The position numbers were made by a program, and so were the translations under genes. The notes under the pieces were generated by a model. It was not told the origin of the DNA. It saw nothing but the letters and a program-made list of their open reading frames with translations, and searched no databases. A DNA stretch of 64,000 nucleotides. Source: Pedobacter quisquiliarum (GTDB lineage: Bacteria > Bacteroidota > Bacteroidia > Sphingobacteriales > Sphingobacteriaceae). The stretch covers positions 1 through 64,000 of the forward strand of contig NZ_BMIL01000001.1 of assembly GCF_014642175.1 (NCBI RefSeq). Direction: 5' to 3'. Shown here piece by piece: positions 17,066-27,491 of this stretch (the first letter of the stretch is position 1; each line of letters opens with the position of its first letter).

Positions 17066-19867
17066 ATGAGTAAAGAACTAGAGAAAGATCCACATAGAAA
17101 TATTATCATCAAAGGGGCCAGGGTGCACAACCTCAAAAACATCGATGTCGCCATCCCCAAAAACAAACTTGTTGTGATAACTGGTATGTCCGGGTCTGGA
17201 AAATCATCACTGGCATTTGACACCCTTTACGCTGAAGGTCAGCGCCGTTACGTCGAAAGCCTTTCATCCTATGCCCGCCAGTTCATGGGCCGCATGAATA
17301 AACCCGATGTAGATTACATCAAAGGCATTGCACCAGCAATCGCCATCGAACAAAAAGTCATTACCTCAAACCCACGGTCAACGGTTGGCACTTCAACAGA
17401 AATATACGACTACCTCAAGCTGCTGTTTTCCCGTATCGGAAAAACATATTCTCCGGAGTCGGGTGAAATTGTAAGAAAGGATACGGTGTCAACCGTGGTC
17501 GACTTCATCACCAAGCTTGGGAATGATGCTGTAGCCACCGTTTTCTGCCCTTTGCATCCACATAATAATAGGTCGATAAAAGAAGAGCTTGCAGTGCTTT
17601 TGCAGAAAGGGTTCCTCCGGGTGTACCTGAATGACAAGCTGTATAAAATTGAAGCCATCCTTGAGGATGAAAGTTTCAAAGACCGTGAGCTTACAGATAC
17701 AGAAACCGTGAAGATCTTAATCGATCGCATCGTCGTTAGTGATGATGAAGAAACGCTCAGCCGGATTGCGGACTCGGTACAAACTGCTTTTTTCGAAGGC
17801 AAAGGTGACTGCTTCGTGGAACACGAAAATAAAGTTAATCACTTTTGTGACCGCTTTGAGCTTGATGGCATTCGCTTCGAAGAACCTACACCAAACTTTT
17901 TCAGTTTTAACAACCCTTACGGTGCCTGCAAAAGGTGCGAGGGTTACGGAAATGTGATCGGCATTGATGAAGATCTGGTTATTCCAGATAAGAGTAAAAG
18001 CGTGTATGACAATGCCATTGCGCCATGGCGCGGTGAAAAAATGCGCGAGTGGGTCAATAAACTTATCCAACATGCAGATAAGTTCAACTTCCCCATCCAC
18101 CGTTCGTACAGCGAGCTTACGGAAAAACAACAGCAGCTACTGTGGACCGGAAACAAATACTTCGAAGGCCTGGATGCCTTCTTCAAAGAACTCGAATCCC
18201 ATACTTACAAAATACAATACCGCGTAATGCTTTCGCGTTACCGCGGAAAAACAGTTTGTCCGGATTGTAAAGGTACACGCCTTAGAAAAGATGCTTCCTA
18301 TGTTAAAATCGGCGGTAAATCTATTCTCGATGTGGTGCTTATGCCTTTATCAACCATTCAGTCCTTCTTTGATAAGCTCGAACTTTCCGATACCGATAAA
18401 AAGATCTCCAAAAGAATTCTTTCCGAGATTGTGAACCGCATTTTGTACCTGAACAACGTGGGATTGGGCTATTTAACCTTGAACCGTTTGTCAAATACGC
18501 TTTCCGGTGGGGAGTCTCAGCGTATCAATCTGGCAACCTCCCTCGGCAGTAGTCTGGTGGGTTCTATTTACGTACTTGATGAGCCGAGTATTGGTTTACA
18601 CCCGAGGGATACCAACAAACTGATCGAAGTGCTGCTTTCCCTCAGAGATGTAGGTAACACCGTACTCGTTGTAGAACACGAGGAGGAGATGATGAAGGCG
18701 GCCGATCACATCATCGATATCGGACCGGAAGCAGGTACGCATGGCGGAAATCTTGTTTTCAGCGGGGCCTACAAAGAAATCATCAAGGATAAAAAAAGCC
18801 TTACCGGTAAATACCTTTCTGGAGCAGAAAGCATTGCCATTCCAGGCATGCGCCGTAAATGGCAGGACCACATCCTGATTAAGGGTGCCAGGGAAAACAA
18901 TCTGAAAAACATAGACGTGAAGTTCCCACTGGGCGTCTTTACTGTTGTGAGTGGCGTGTCCGGATCGGGAAAAACAAGTCTGGTCAAAAAGATTCTGTAC
19001 CCGGCTTTGCAGAAAGCGATCGGGAACTATGCAGGTGAGCAAACCGGTGCTTACGATGGTATTTTCGGGAACACCGACCTGGTTAGCCAGGTGGAGCTTG
19101 TAGACCAGAACCCAATCGGAAGATCTTCAAGATCAAATCCCGTTACTTATGTAAAGGCATGGGACGATATCAGAGCCCTATTTGCCGCATTACCGGCATC
19201 CAAAGCAGCTGGCTTAAAACCTGCGGCATATTCCTTCAACGTAGAGGGCGGCCGCTGTGACGTATGTTTAGGCGAAGGTGAAGTGAAGATCGAAATGCAG
19301 TTCATGGCCGATATTTATTTGCCTTGCGAAGCCTGCGGAGGCAGGAGGTTCAAACAGCAAGTGCTGGATGTCACTTACCAAGACAAGAACGTCTCCGACA
19401 TCCTGGATTTCACCATAGACGAGGCGCTGGACTTCTTTAAAAATGAGCAGAAGATCATCAATAAGTTGCAACCGCTGGTTGATGTCGGACTGGGTTACGT
19501 ACATCTTGGCCAGTCGTCAAATACCCTTTCCGGGGGTGAAGCGCAGCGTATCAAACTTGCTTCATTCCTCATCAAAGGGAACAATGCCAGCAAGACCATG
19601 TTCATTTTTGATGAGCCAACAACGGGGCTTCACTTCCATGACATCAAGAAGCTGCTTGTCGCTTTAAACACACTGATAGAGCAAGGCAATACAATCCTGG
19701 TCATTGAACACAATATGGACATGATCAAGTCGGCAGACTGGGTGATAGACATTGGTCCGGAAGGTGGTGATCAGGGCGGTAACCTCGTTTTTGAAGGTAC
19801 CCCAGAGGCACTCATCAAGCACAAAGGATCCTACACGGGTAAGTATCTGACCGAGCATCTTAAATAA
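17066..19867 (+). CDS. uvrA: Excinuclease ABC subunit A
   Basis: This 933-residue damage-recognition ATPase belongs to nucleotide excision repair. Two ABC ATPase halves are seen: Walker [10 protein letters not shown] (40-48) and GVSGSGKTS, and signatures LSGGESQR and LSGGEAQR. The C-terminal zinc module is intact (CDVCLGEG...CEACGGRR). The first zinc module is degenerate: only Cys261 remains where CPxC is usual, although Cys288 and Cys291 are kept. The early zinc site near residue 130 (usually CPxCG or CPxHG) reads SPESG. I believe such loss is seen in other Bacteroidota UvrA proteins, but I could not check. A LysE-type gene follows 14 bases later. Confidence 0.97.
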   Translation: MSKELEKDPHRNIIIKGARVHNLKNIDVAIPKNKLVVITGMSGSGKSSLAFDTLYAEGQRRYVESLSSYARQFMGRMNKPDVDYIKGIAPAIAIEQKVITSNPRSTVGTSTEIYDYLKLLFSRIGKTYSPESGEIVRKDTVSTVVDFITKLGNDAVATVFCPLHPHNNRSIKEELAVLLQKGFLRVYLNDKLYKIEAILEDESFKDRELTDTETVKILIDRIVVSDDEETLSRIADSVQTAFFEGKGDCFVEHENKVNHFCDRFELDGIRFEEPTPNFFSFNNPYGACKRCEGYGNVIGIDEDLVIPDKSKSVYDNAIAPWRGEKMREWVNKLIQHADKFNFPIHRSYSELTEKQQQLLWTGNKYFEGLDAFFKELESHTYKIQYRVMLSRYRGKTVCPDCKGTRLRKDASYVKIGGKSILDVVLMPLSTIQSFFDKLELSDTDKKISKRILSEIVNRILYLNNVGLGYLTLNRLSNTLSGGESQRINLATSLGSSLVGSIYVLDEPSIGLHPRDTNKLIEVLLSLRDVGNTVLVVEHEEEMMKAADHIIDIGPEAGTHGGNLVFSGAYKEIIKDKKSLTGKYLSGAESIAIPGMRRKWQDHILIKGARENNLKNIDVKFPLGVFTVVSGVSGSGKTSLVKKILYPALQKAIGNYAGEQTGAYDGIFGNTDLVSQVELVDQNPIGRSSRSNPVTYVKAWDDIRALFAALPASKAAGLKPAAYSFNVEGGRCDVCLGEGEVKIEMQFMADIYLPCEACGGRRFKQQVLDVTYQDKNVSDILDFTIDEALDFFKNEQKIINKLQPLVDVGLGYVHLGQSSNTLSGGEAQRIKLASFLIKGNNASKTMFIFDEPTTGLHFHDIKKLLVALNTLIEQGNTILVIEHNMDMIKSADWVIDIGPEGGDQGGNLVFEGTPEALIKHKGSYTGKYLTEHLK

Positions 19868-19881
19868 TAGTATCTTCGGCC

Positions 19882-20505
19882 ATGCTTGTTTTAACGCTTT
19901 TATTGGGAATAGTATGCAATGCTGTGGGTTATATTCCTCCGGGAAACATCAACCTCACCGCCGCGCAGATCGCGCTCAACAAGGGGTTAAAACAAGCATA
20001 CTACTTTATCATTTCCTTCTCCATTGTGGAGATGCTGTTCACCTTCGTGATCATGCGTTTTGTGGAATGGTTTGCAAGCAGCATGGAGCTGGACCGCATC
20101 ATAGACATCGCCATGATCGTCGTGTTCCTGGTGCTCGGTTTCATCACCTGGCGCTCCAGGAAAGAGATGCCGAAAACAGATACCTCCAATAAAGACAGCG
20201 TACGTTATGGCATCCTTCTAGGCGTGCTGAACCCCATGCAGGTGCCTTACTGGTTGTTCCTCGGTACTTACCTGATTTCACACGACTGGATCAATACTGG
20301 CACACTTTCACTCAGCATCTTCAGCATTGGTTCCGGTATAGGAGCAGGCATTGTTCTCTATGGATTCGCAAGGTTTGCGAAGTACATTCAGGAGAAGTTT
20401 ACCTTAAGCAGTTACGTGATCAATAAATCCATCGCCATCCTGTTTTTTGCATTATCGGCATACCACCTCATTAAGGTCGTCTACGAGCAAATCATAAAAG
20501 TCTAG
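19882..20505 (+). CDS. LysE family exporter
   Basis: This is a 207-residue membrane protein with about six transmembrane helices. The signature PPGNINLTAAQIALNKG near residues 18-34 corresponds to the PGP motif of the LysE/RhtB amino-acid exporter superfamily. It is 14 bases after uvrA on the same strand, probably co-transcribed by read-through rather than functionally linked. The substrate cannot be told. The gene ends one base from the convergent DUF2157-like gene. Confidence 0.85.
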   Translation: MLVLTLLLGIVCNAVGYIPPGNINLTAAQIALNKGLKQAYYFIISFSIVEMLFTFVIMRFVEWFASSMELDRIIDIAMIVVFLVLGFITWRSRKEMPKTDTSNKDSVRYGILLGVLNPMQVPYWLFLGTYLISHDWINTGTLSLSIFSIGSGIGAGIVLYGFARFAKYIQEKFTLSSYVINKSIAILFFALSAYHLIKVVYEQIIKV

Positions 20506-20506
20506 C

Positions 20507-21547
20507 TTATTTGTTTTTCAGAAATTCCAGGTTCCAGATCTTTTCCGCCCGGCGACCAATAACCCAGAACGAGGCTGCCAGTACACAAAAGAACAGTGCT
20601 TTGTGCCAGCTGTCCCAGAAATATTCGAAGTACCTGGTGTATAGGTTTAGAAACAGGAAGGTGATGCCAAATTCTCTGGCAATATCATCGCGGTACTTCA
20701 GGCCAACAAAGATGCTGATGGCACATACTGCAGCCGAAATGATTGCCCAATAGAACATATCGAGTTGCCTAACAGCTGCCCATTCTTCCAGGTCGCCGTA
20801 ATTACCAAACACCGAAAGCAGCCAAAGCGAGACAAACAGGTAAATCATGCCGCAGATGTACGTTGTGGGCTGGAAGAACTCAAATGCTTTTACCTTACGT
20901 AACAGCAAAGCTGCGGCGGTGACCACGAAGCCAAACACCACAAATCGCAAAGGATAGTTCATGCCGGCAAAATACATGTCCCAGCGGGAGAGGTACCCGG
21001 TTTCTGTCCCATACCAGGCACCCAGTGAAATCAGCACAAAGATCCAGATTAGTCGCGACCGGAAAACGAAGGCAAGGCAGCCATAAACAAATACCGAAAA
21101 CAGGATCAGTAGTGGGTAGTTCGAATCACCCTTGCCAAGGCTTTTCCCGAGGTAGGCAATGGCATTTGCCGTTAGCATCACTGCGGAGAAAATCATGGCA
21201 TCATTGCTGAAAACCTGCGAAGTATGACTCTTCTTACGCTTAAAACTAAAGTAGTAGAGAATACCAGCGGCACCGGCAGAGAGCAGGCTGATCAGAATAT
21301 CAGGCGTCTCATATAACTTTTCTAAGTAAATCAGGATGTCTTTGTCTATCAACAAGGCGCCCAGGGAAATTACCCCACAGGCCATAGCGATCCAGAAAGA
21401 ATACTGCGCAAGGCGTCGCCAGTCGAACGACTTGGCTTCATAGCTGTTCTTTAGGCGTCTGACATCCTCTTCAGTAAGCAGCCGTTCCGCTTTCCAGTGA
21501 TCGAGCATTTCGTCTAGGAACTCACTTTTCTCCTGGTCTATTTTCAT
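20507..21547 (-). CDS. DUF2157-like polytopic membrane protein
   Basis: This 346-residue protein has a soluble N-terminal part of about 45 residues (DEMLDHWKAERLLTEEDVRRL) and then about ten transmembrane helices. The N-terminal acidic helix pair followed by many helices fits the DUF2157 group of predicted membrane proteins. No transport or catalytic motif is recognisable. It stands alone; the antiporter gene upstream on the same strand is 78 bases away. Confidence 0.7.
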   Translation of the reverse strand: MKIDQEKSEFLDEMLDHWKAERLLTEEDVRRLKNSYEAKSFDWRRLAQYSFWIAMACGVISLGALLIDKDILIYLEKLYETPDILISLLSAGAAGILYYFSFKRKKSHTSQVFSNDAMIFSAVMLTANAIAYLGKSLGKGDSNYPLLILFSVFVYGCLAFVFRSRLIWIFVLISLGAWYGTETGYLSRWDMYFAGMNYPLRFVVFGFVVTAAALLLRKVKAFEFFQPTTYICGMIYLFVSLWLLSVFGNYGDLEEWAAVRQLDMFYWAIISAAVCAISIFVGLKYRDDIAREFGITFLFLNLYTRYFEYFWDSWHKALFFCVLAASFWVIGRRAEKIWNLEFLKNK

Positions 21548-21625
21548 GCTAAAAGGTAAATTTTTGCGGCAGCGTAAGACATCCGCGAAGCGTTAATTTG
21601 ATCTCTTTGTACAATAATAAGAATT

Positions 21626-23848
21626 CTATTTCAGGAGCTCCGGAATCTTTTTGTGATTTCCAACGATCCAGACGATGTCTTCATTTTCAAACACCAGATT
21701 AGAATCGGGGTTCAGGATTCGGATACCTTTGCGTTCTATCCCCACCACGAGGCCCTGTGATTTCTCGCGGATACCAGAATCGCGAATGGTTTGCTGGTAA
21801 ATGGGCGACTGACTATTGATCACAACCTTTTGCAGGGTCATCTCATTTTTAGGAAAATCATGCTCTTCATGGGGATCGCCCTGACCTTCGAACAATGGCT
21901 TTACCGTTGCAAGTTGATCGTCACTGCCGATGATGAGCACCTTATCATGTGGATATAACCGCTCATCACGGCTTGGCGTCGGAATCATACGTTTTCCCCT
22001 TTCAATGAGTGCGATGTTAATCCCATACTTCTCGCGCACGGCGAGATCAACCAGGGTTTGTCCAACAAGCACCGAATCCGGAGAAACAATAAGTTCCGTT
22101 AAGTGCGTGTCCCATGGCAAAATCTCTGGTTGCGCATGTTGTGCCTGCCTGGCATTCAGGTTGCCCAAAAACCGGTTCTCCAATCTGTCATAAAAGCTTT
22201 GCAGCTTTCTGGAAAATACAAATATGCCCGCTATGATTATGGCTATGGCAATCAGTGTGGCCACAAAGGTATCATAGAACTGGAAGATCAGGAAAGCCAC
22301 GAAGAAGGTGCCCAATCCAATCCGGAGGACTTCAAGCGCAATGAGCGGTCCACGGGTGTATTTCTTATTCAGCCATAAGTGGGAGTAGGCCGTACGTTGC
22401 ATCCTTCTAATCGAAAGTGCCCATATAAATGGTGCCATCAGAATTAAGGTTAAGATCAAACTGATGATGATGCCTCTGTCGCCATTAATAATGTGCTCGG
22501 TAATGAAAGGCTGTAAATACCTGGAACCTAAAAATACCAGTGCCACAAGAATTACCGAGTGTATAACCGTATTGGTAATGTACGCGCGCAGGAGAATCTT
22601 CCAGTCGCTCAGGGTTGTAATACCTGCCGTGGAACTACTGTAACGTTGCAATGCTGCTACCCATTTCTTTGGTAGTGTACGCTCCAGAAACAGATAGAAG
22701 GGCTCGGAAGCCTTGATCAGGTATGGTGTCGTAAAGGTGGTAATAGCCGACACCGCAACTGCAATCGGGTAGAGGAAGTCGCTGGTTACCTTCAGCGATA
22801 CGCCAAGTGTGGCTATGATAAAGGAAAACTCCCCGATTTGTGCAAGGCTCATACCCGTTTGTACGGCTGTTTTAAGCGGTTGCCCGGATATCAGCGCACC
22901 CAGACCAGAGCTCAGGAATTTACCCAAGATGGTCGCAAGGGTAATGATCAGCACAGGTACAGCATAGTCAATTAAGATGCGCGGGTCGATCAGCATACCC
23001 ACAGAAACAAAGAATATCGCAGCAAACAGATCTTTTACAGATTTGGTAAGGTGCTCAATGTGTTCCGCCTGTGTGGTTTCTGCCAGTATGGACCCCATGA
23101 TAAAGGCACCCAGCGCAGCAGAGAAGCCCACCTTAACGGCAATTAGAACCATAAGCAGACAGAGTGCGATGGCAACGATGAGCATGGTTTCATCATTCAT
23201 CAGCTTCCTGGTTTTCTTCAGGAAAGTAGGGATCAGGAAGATACCGGCGATGAACCAGAGCACCAGAAAGAAGCAAAGCTTCAGAATGGAGGTAAGCATT
23301 TCCACACCGGCAAACTGCTGGCTCACCGCGAGTGTAGATAGCAAAACCAACAGCAAAATGGCCACAAGATCTTCTACAATGAGCACCCCGAAAACCAGCC
23401 CTGCAAATTTCTTGTGTTTAACATTGAGCTCCTCAAAAGCCCTGATGATGATTGTCGTGGACGAAACGGAAAGTATACCGCCGAGAAAGATGCTGTCCAT
23501 GGTAGACCAGCCCATGGCTAGCCCGGCAACGAAACCGATGAGCAACATGGAAACGACTTCCACAACTGCAGTAATGGAAGCGGAACCCCCGACTTTCACC
23601 AGCTTCTTAAAACTAAATTCAAGTCCCAAACTAAACAACAGGAAGATTACCCCGATTTCTGCCCAAATGTGGATGCTTTCATTATCGGTAACGGTTGGAA
23701 TAAATTTTATGTGCGGACCAACAAGCAGTCCGGCCAGAATGTAGCCCAGAACAAGCGGCTGCTTAATTTTCTTGAACAAGAGTGTCGTTACACCAGCAGC
23801 AGCAAGGATTAAGGCAAGATCGATGATTAAGACTGGGAGATGGCTCAT
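21626..23848 (-). CDS. CPA2 family monovalent cation:proton antiporter with two RCK-C domains
   Basis: This 740-residue membrane antiporter resembles KefB/YbaL. Residues 1-385 form the Na+/H+ exchanger core of about 12-13 helices (PLVLGYILAGLLVGP, LGAFIMGSILAET, SLAQIGEFSFI). Helices at about 420-440, 465-490 and 510-545 follow, an extra set not found in simple CPA2 proteins. The C terminus holds two RCK-C (TrkA-C) ligand domains (about 580-650 and 665-740). The Rossmann RCK-N domain that normally precedes them is missing. It exchanges K+ or Na+ for protons; the ion is not decided. Confidence 0.88.
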   Translation of the reverse strand: MSHLPVLIIDLALILAAAGVTTLLFKKIKQPLVLGYILAGLLVGPHIKFIPTVTDNESIHIWAEIGVIFLLFSLGLEFSFKKLVKVGGSASITAVVEVVSMLLIGFVAGLAMGWSTMDSIFLGGILSVSSTTIIIRAFEELNVKHKKFAGLVFGVLIVEDLVAILLLVLLSTLAVSQQFAGVEMLTSILKLCFFLVLWFIAGIFLIPTFLKKTRKLMNDETMLIVAIALCLLMVLIAVKVGFSAALGAFIMGSILAETTQAEHIEHLTKSVKDLFAAIFFVSVGMLIDPRILIDYAVPVLIITLATILGKFLSSGLGALISGQPLKTAVQTGMSLAQIGEFSFIIATLGVSLKVTSDFLYPIAVAVSAITTFTTPYLIKASEPFYLFLERTLPKKWVAALQRYSSSTAGITTLSDWKILLRAYITNTVIHSVILVALVFLGSRYLQPFITEHIINGDRGIIISLILTLILMAPFIWALSIRRMQRTAYSHLWLNKKYTRGPLIALEVLRIGLGTFFVAFLIFQFYDTFVATLIAIAIIIAGIFVFSRKLQSFYDRLENRFLGNLNARQAQHAQPEILPWDTHLTELIVSPDSVLVGQTLVDLAVREKYGINIALIERGKRMIPTPSRDERLYPHDKVLIIGSDDQLATVKPLFEGQGDPHEEHDFPKNEMTLQKVVINSQSPIYQQTIRDSGIREKSQGLVVGIERKGIRILNPDSNLVFENEDIVWIVGNHKKIPELLK

Positions 23849-23919
23849 AAAAAGATTGCAGTTTGGCCTAATATAAGGAAAATGCGAGCTTTTTTGATCG
23901 GGAAAAGGCGCCCTTGACC

Positions 23920-24882
23920 TTAATTCGACATTTTATTGAAAAAAGCGAGGGTGTCTTCTTTATCCTGTTGCAGTTGGACCTTCAATGCTTCAAGTCCTGT
24001 AAACTTAACATCATGGCGCAAAAATTCCATGAAAGTCATCGTGATATCCTGTCCATAAATCTCCTGGCTGAAGTCGAAGATGTTCACTTCAATATTGCGC
24101 GTCATGCCGTTAATGGTCGGTCGCTGTCCGATATATGCCATGCCTTTGAAGCTACCTTCGTTAAGGTCTACCGTTACCGCATAGATGCCATCCGCCGGAA
24201 TAAGTTTATAACTCTCTTCAACAAAGATGTTGGCGGTTGGAAAACCAATGGTCCGCCCGATCTTGTCTCCTTTAATAACCCTTCCTTTAAGGCTAAAGTG
24301 ATAACCGAGGTAGGTTGCGGCGAGGGCAACATCACCGCTCAGCAACGCCCTGCGAATCTGGGTTGAAGAAACGGCAACATCATGAATGTCCTGCTCTGGT
24401 ATCTCTTCCACATCAAAGCCCTGCACTTTGCCCGCATTTATCAAATCTTCCATGCAGCCTTTGCGATCCTTTCCAAAGCGATGGTCGTAGCCCACGATAA
24501 TGTGTTTAACGCCGATGGTGTCAACCAGCACCTGGTTGATGTACTCGTCTGGACTCAAATTGGAAAAATCCCGGGTAAAAGGGGTAATGATCAGGTGGTT
24601 TACGCCCAGAGATTCCAGGATTGCAGCTTTTTCATTAATGGTATTAATCATCTTTAGCTCCTGGTTCTCAGGATCAATAATCAGACGGGGATGCGGAAAG
24701 AACGTTAAAATAACCGTCTCTCCACCTGTTGCATTTGCGGTCTCCACCAAACGGCTTACGATCTTGCGGTGCCCAAAATGCACGCCGTCGAAAGTACCTA
24801 TCGTAACAACAGCGTTTTCTAACTTCTTGAAATCGGATAAATGATGATATATTTTCAAAGCTTGATGTTTAATGTAAGGCAT
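23920..24882 (-). CDS. ribF: Bifunctional riboflavin kinase / FAD synthetase
   Basis: This 320-residue enzyme phosphorylates riboflavin to FMN and adenylates FMN to FAD. The N-terminal nucleotidyltransferase domain has the HIGH-like motif GTFDGVHFGH and the C-terminal motif SSTQIRRAL. The kinase domain has GDKIGRTIGFPTANI, with the conserved PTAN loop. It is the last gene of the ftsX-DUF3098-uppP-truB-yitT-ribF run and overlaps yitT by 14 bases, so translational coupling is likely. Confidence 0.96.
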   Translation of the reverse strand: MPYIKHQALKIYHHLSDFKKLENAVVTIGTFDGVHFGHRKIVSRLVETANATGGETVILTFFPHPRLIIDPENQELKMINTINEKAAILESLGVNHLIITPFTRDFSNLSPDEYINQVLVDTIGVKHIIVGYDHRFGKDRKGCMEDLINAGKVQGFDVEEIPEQDIHDVAVSSTQIRRALLSGDVALAATYLGYHFSLKGRVIKGDKIGRTIGFPTANIFVEESYKLIPADGIYAVTVDLNEGSFKGMAYIGQRPTINGMTRNIEVNIFDFSQEIYGQDITMTFMEFLRHDVKFTGLEALKVQLQQDKEDTLAFFNKMSN

Positions 24883-25732
24883 GTTTTTTTACTACACCGC
24901 CTTTGAGGTCTGCAATCTGTTGTTGCACCACAAATGCATCAGCATCAATCTGTCTGATGGCGGTTTGCAATTTGCTCATCTCAATTTTCGTGACAATCGT
25001 GTAAACAATATCAATGTCTTTTTTAACGCCATAACCACCTGCACCTTTGTAAATGGTCACACCACGTTTCATATCGTTGATGATGAACGACTTAATCTCT
25101 TCGTTTTTATCGGAAATGATGGTCACACCGGTGTATTGCTCAATGCCATTAACAATATAGTCGATGGTGTTGGAGGCGGATAGATAGGTAAGAATGGCGT
25201 ACAAAGCCGTCTCAATGTTAATAAGCGCGGCGGCAAAGCAGAATATGAGAATGTTCAGCATCAAGATGATGTTCCCGACAGTAAGCACACTTTTTCTGCT
25301 GATGTATAGTGCAAGGACTTCCGTTCCATCGATTACACAGCCACCCCGCATGGCCAATCCAATGCCGGCACCCAGAAACAGACCACCAAAAAAGGCGATC
25401 AGCAATTTATCATGGGTGATGGGTTCAAATGGTGCAACAACCAGCATAATGGATAATAGAACGATGGCTGCAGTGGTTTTAATTGCGAATGACTTGCCAA
25501 TCTGATGATAGCCGAGAATCACAAATGGAATATTGATTAATACGATCAGGTAGTGCAGTTTAAAGCTTGTCAGCGTGGTCACCAGCAGGGAAATACCTGT
25601 TACACCCCCGTCAATGAAGCCGTTCGGCATCAAGAAGCTTTTCAGTCCAAAGCAGGCTGATGTGACACCTCCTCCAATAAACAATATCTCCTTGATCAGA
25701 TGGAAATACTTGCTTTCTGCATGATTAGGCAT
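24869..25732 (-). CDS. YitT family membrane protein
   Basis: This 287-residue protein has five to six transmembrane helices in the DUF161 repeats (FGLKSFLMPNGFIDGGVTGIS, LGAGIGLAMRGGCVIDGTEVLA) and a C-terminal cytoplasmic DUF2179 domain (about 215-285, RGVTIYKGAGGYGVKKD). Function is not established; members have been proposed as transporters. It lies 2 bases after truB and overlaps ribF, so it shares their operon. Confidence 0.9.
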   Translation of the reverse strand: MPNHAESKYFHLIKEILFIGGGVTSACFGLKSFLMPNGFIDGGVTGISLLVTTLTSFKLHYLIVLINIPFVILGYHQIGKSFAIKTTAAIVLLSIMLVVAPFEPITHDKLLIAFFGGLFLGAGIGLAMRGGCVIDGTEVLALYISRKSVLTVGNIILMLNILIFCFAAALINIETALYAILTYLSASNTIDYIVNGIEQYTGVTIISDKNEEIKSFIINDMKRGVTIYKGAGGYGVKKDIDIVYTIVTKIEMSKLQTAIRQIDADAFVVQQQIADLKGGVVKKHALH

Positions 25733-25734
25733 TG

Positions 25735-26463
25735 TTACGCTTGTTTAAGACTACGGATATGGGCTACAAGATCCTGAACTTCAAAGGCATTTTCCAATAG
25801 AAAATCACCGCTACGGGTTCTGGTTAGCTTTGAGAGGTATGCGCCACTATTTACAGCGGTACCAAAATCAGAAACGAGCGACCGGATGTAAGTGCCCTTG
25901 CTGCAAACAATGCGGAAATCGACTTCAGGTAAAGCAATGCGTGTAATCTCAAAAGCAGAGACCGTCACGTTACGCAAGCGGAGTTCCGTTTTCTCCCCAA
26001 GCCTGGCTTTCACATAGAGGCGCTCACCGTTTACCTTTACTGCAGAGTGTGCAGGCGGGTACTGTTGTATGTCGCCTATAAAAGCTGCGGTTGCGGCATA
26101 AATCTGTTCGTCGTTCAGGTGCGCTGTTGGATATTCCTGATCGACTTCCGTTTCCATGTCAAAGGAAGGCGTTGTGGCCCCAAGGATCATGGTACCGGTA
26201 TATTCTTTCTCCTGTGCCTGAAAGGTGTCGATCTGCTTGGTTAGTTTACCCGTGCAGATGATCAATAATCCAGTGGCCAATGGGTCTAAGGTTCCGGCAT
26301 GGCCGACCTTAAGTTTTAGTGGTTTAAAGGAGTTTCTTAGCTTCCCAACCACATCGAAGCTGGTCCATTTATAGGGCTTGTTGATGAGCAGGAGTTCACC
26401 TTCAGCAAAATTGAAGGTCGGGAAAGTTGTTGCCGGAACCGGCATTTCTATAATTTCAGACAT
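25735..26463 (-). CDS. truB: tRNA pseudouridine(55) synthase
   Basis: This 242-residue enzyme makes the universal pseudouridine 55 in the T-loop of tRNAs. The catalytic motif VGHAGTLDPLATGLL contains the nucleophilic Asp60. Later motifs KEYTGTMILGATTPSFD and SKGTYIRSLVSDFG fit the family. It overlaps the uppP stop by one base, part of a tightly packed operon. Confidence 0.96.
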   Translation of the reverse strand: MSEIIEMPVPATTFPTFNFAEGELLLINKPYKWTSFDVVGKLRNSFKPLKLKVGHAGTLDPLATGLLIICTGKLTKQIDTFQAQEKEYTGTMILGATTPSFDMETEVDQEYPTAHLNDEQIYAATAAFIGDIQQYPPAHSAVKVNGERLYVKARLGEKTELRLRNVTVSAFEITRIALPEVDFRIVCSKGTYIRSLVSDFGTAVNSGAYLSKLTRTRSGDFLLENAFEVQDLVAHIRSLKQA

Positions 26464-27257
26464 TAGGCGACTACGAGTGGTACATTGGCGAAGTACAGCG
26501 TAAGAATAATAATTCCTACTGCAATTCTATACCAGCCAAAAATACGAAATCCGTGTTTGGATAAGTAACCGATAAATGATCTGATTGCAATAATTGCAAC
26601 AATAAAACCAACAACATTACCAAAAAGAAGCAACTTAATGTTTTCCGCATTTAAAAGTTCATGGCCTTTTAAAAGTTTGTAACCTGTTGCTGCACACATC
26701 GTTGGTACAGCCAGGAAGAAAGAGAACTCTGCCGCAGCGTTACGGGATAGCTTCTGCTGCATACCACCGATGATGGTTGCTGCACTTCTGCTTAATCCTG
26801 GGAATACAACTGCAAGTACCTGAAAACAGCCAATCTTAAAAGCGGTCATATTACTCATGTCCTGCTCATCATGTATGGTTGGGTTTTTAAAGAAACGGTC
26901 GATAAACAAGAGGATTACACCGCCGACAAGTAACACAACGGCAATGAAGATTGGATTACCCAGGGTATTGTCAATAAAATCATTCAGGATGAATCCAAAG
27001 AATAAGGCTGGTATTACGGCAATCAATAGCTTCACGTAAAACTGCCATTTGCTGAAGTTGATGAATTTCTTCCAGTATAGTGCAACAACAGCGAGGATGG
27101 CACCCAGTTGTATGGCAACTTCAAATAGTTTTACAAATTCATCATCACCGATGCCCATGATAGAGCTTGCAATAACCATGTGGCCGGTGGATGATACGGG
27201 CAAAAATTCTGTTAATCCTTCGATAATTGCAAGGATCAGTGCTTGTAGATAAGTCAT
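26463..27257 (-). CDS. uppP: Undecaprenyl-diphosphatase
   Basis: This 264-residue integral membrane phosphatase (BacA/UppP) recycles undecaprenyl pyrophosphate to the lipid carrier for peptidoglycan and surface sugars. Both active-site blocks are present: EGLTEFLPVSSTGHM (13-27) and PGLSRSAATIIGGM. About eight helices are expected. It sits between a DUF3098 gene and truB in the order I recall as typical of the phylum. Confidence 0.96.
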   Translation of the reverse strand: MTYLQALILAIIEGLTEFLPVSSTGHMVIASSIMGIGDDEFVKLFEVAIQLGAILAVVALYWKKFINFSKWQFYVKLLIAVIPALFFGFILNDFIDNTLGNPIFIAVVLLVGGVILLFIDRFFKNPTIHDEQDMSNMTAFKIGCFQVLAVVFPGLSRSAATIIGGMQQKLSRNAAAEFSFFLAVPTMCAATGYKLLKGHELLNAENIKLLLFGNVVGFIVAIIAIRSFIGYLSKHGFRIFGWYRIAVGIIILTLYFANVPLVVA

Positions 27258-27266
27258 GTATTACGC

Positions 27267-27491
27267 TTATTTTTTTAAAACAGCGTAAACGCCGAAACCA
27301 AATCCAAATAAAACAACCATTGGTGCAATTAAAGTCTTGCGAACATCATAGATATCGGTATCACCAATCATCAGGATGAATCCAAAGACAACGATCAGCA
27401 TGCTGATGATCAGTAACTGGTAGTTCTTTTTGGTAAAAACCATTTCATGCTTGGTATCCTGATGTACAGGAGGAGTTTTTCTTTCTAACAT
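27267..27491 (-). CDS. DUF3098 small membrane protein
   Basis: This 74-residue protein has two transmembrane helices (about 28-46 and 52-72) linked by a short loop with DTDIYDVRKT. It matches the DUF3098 pattern and sits between ftsX and uppP, its usual place in Bacteroidota. It touches the ftsX stop by one base. Its role is unknown; the context points to the cell envelope or division. Confidence 0.85.
   Translation of the reverse strand: MLERKTPPVHQDTKHEMVFTKKNYQLLIISMLIVVFGFILMIGDTDIYDVRKTLIAPMVVLFGFGFGVYAVLKK

Noticed and set aside
22977-23744. 255-codon plus-strand ORF inside the antiporter gene
   Set aside because: It is antisense of transmembrane helices and shows no signal, motif or start context.
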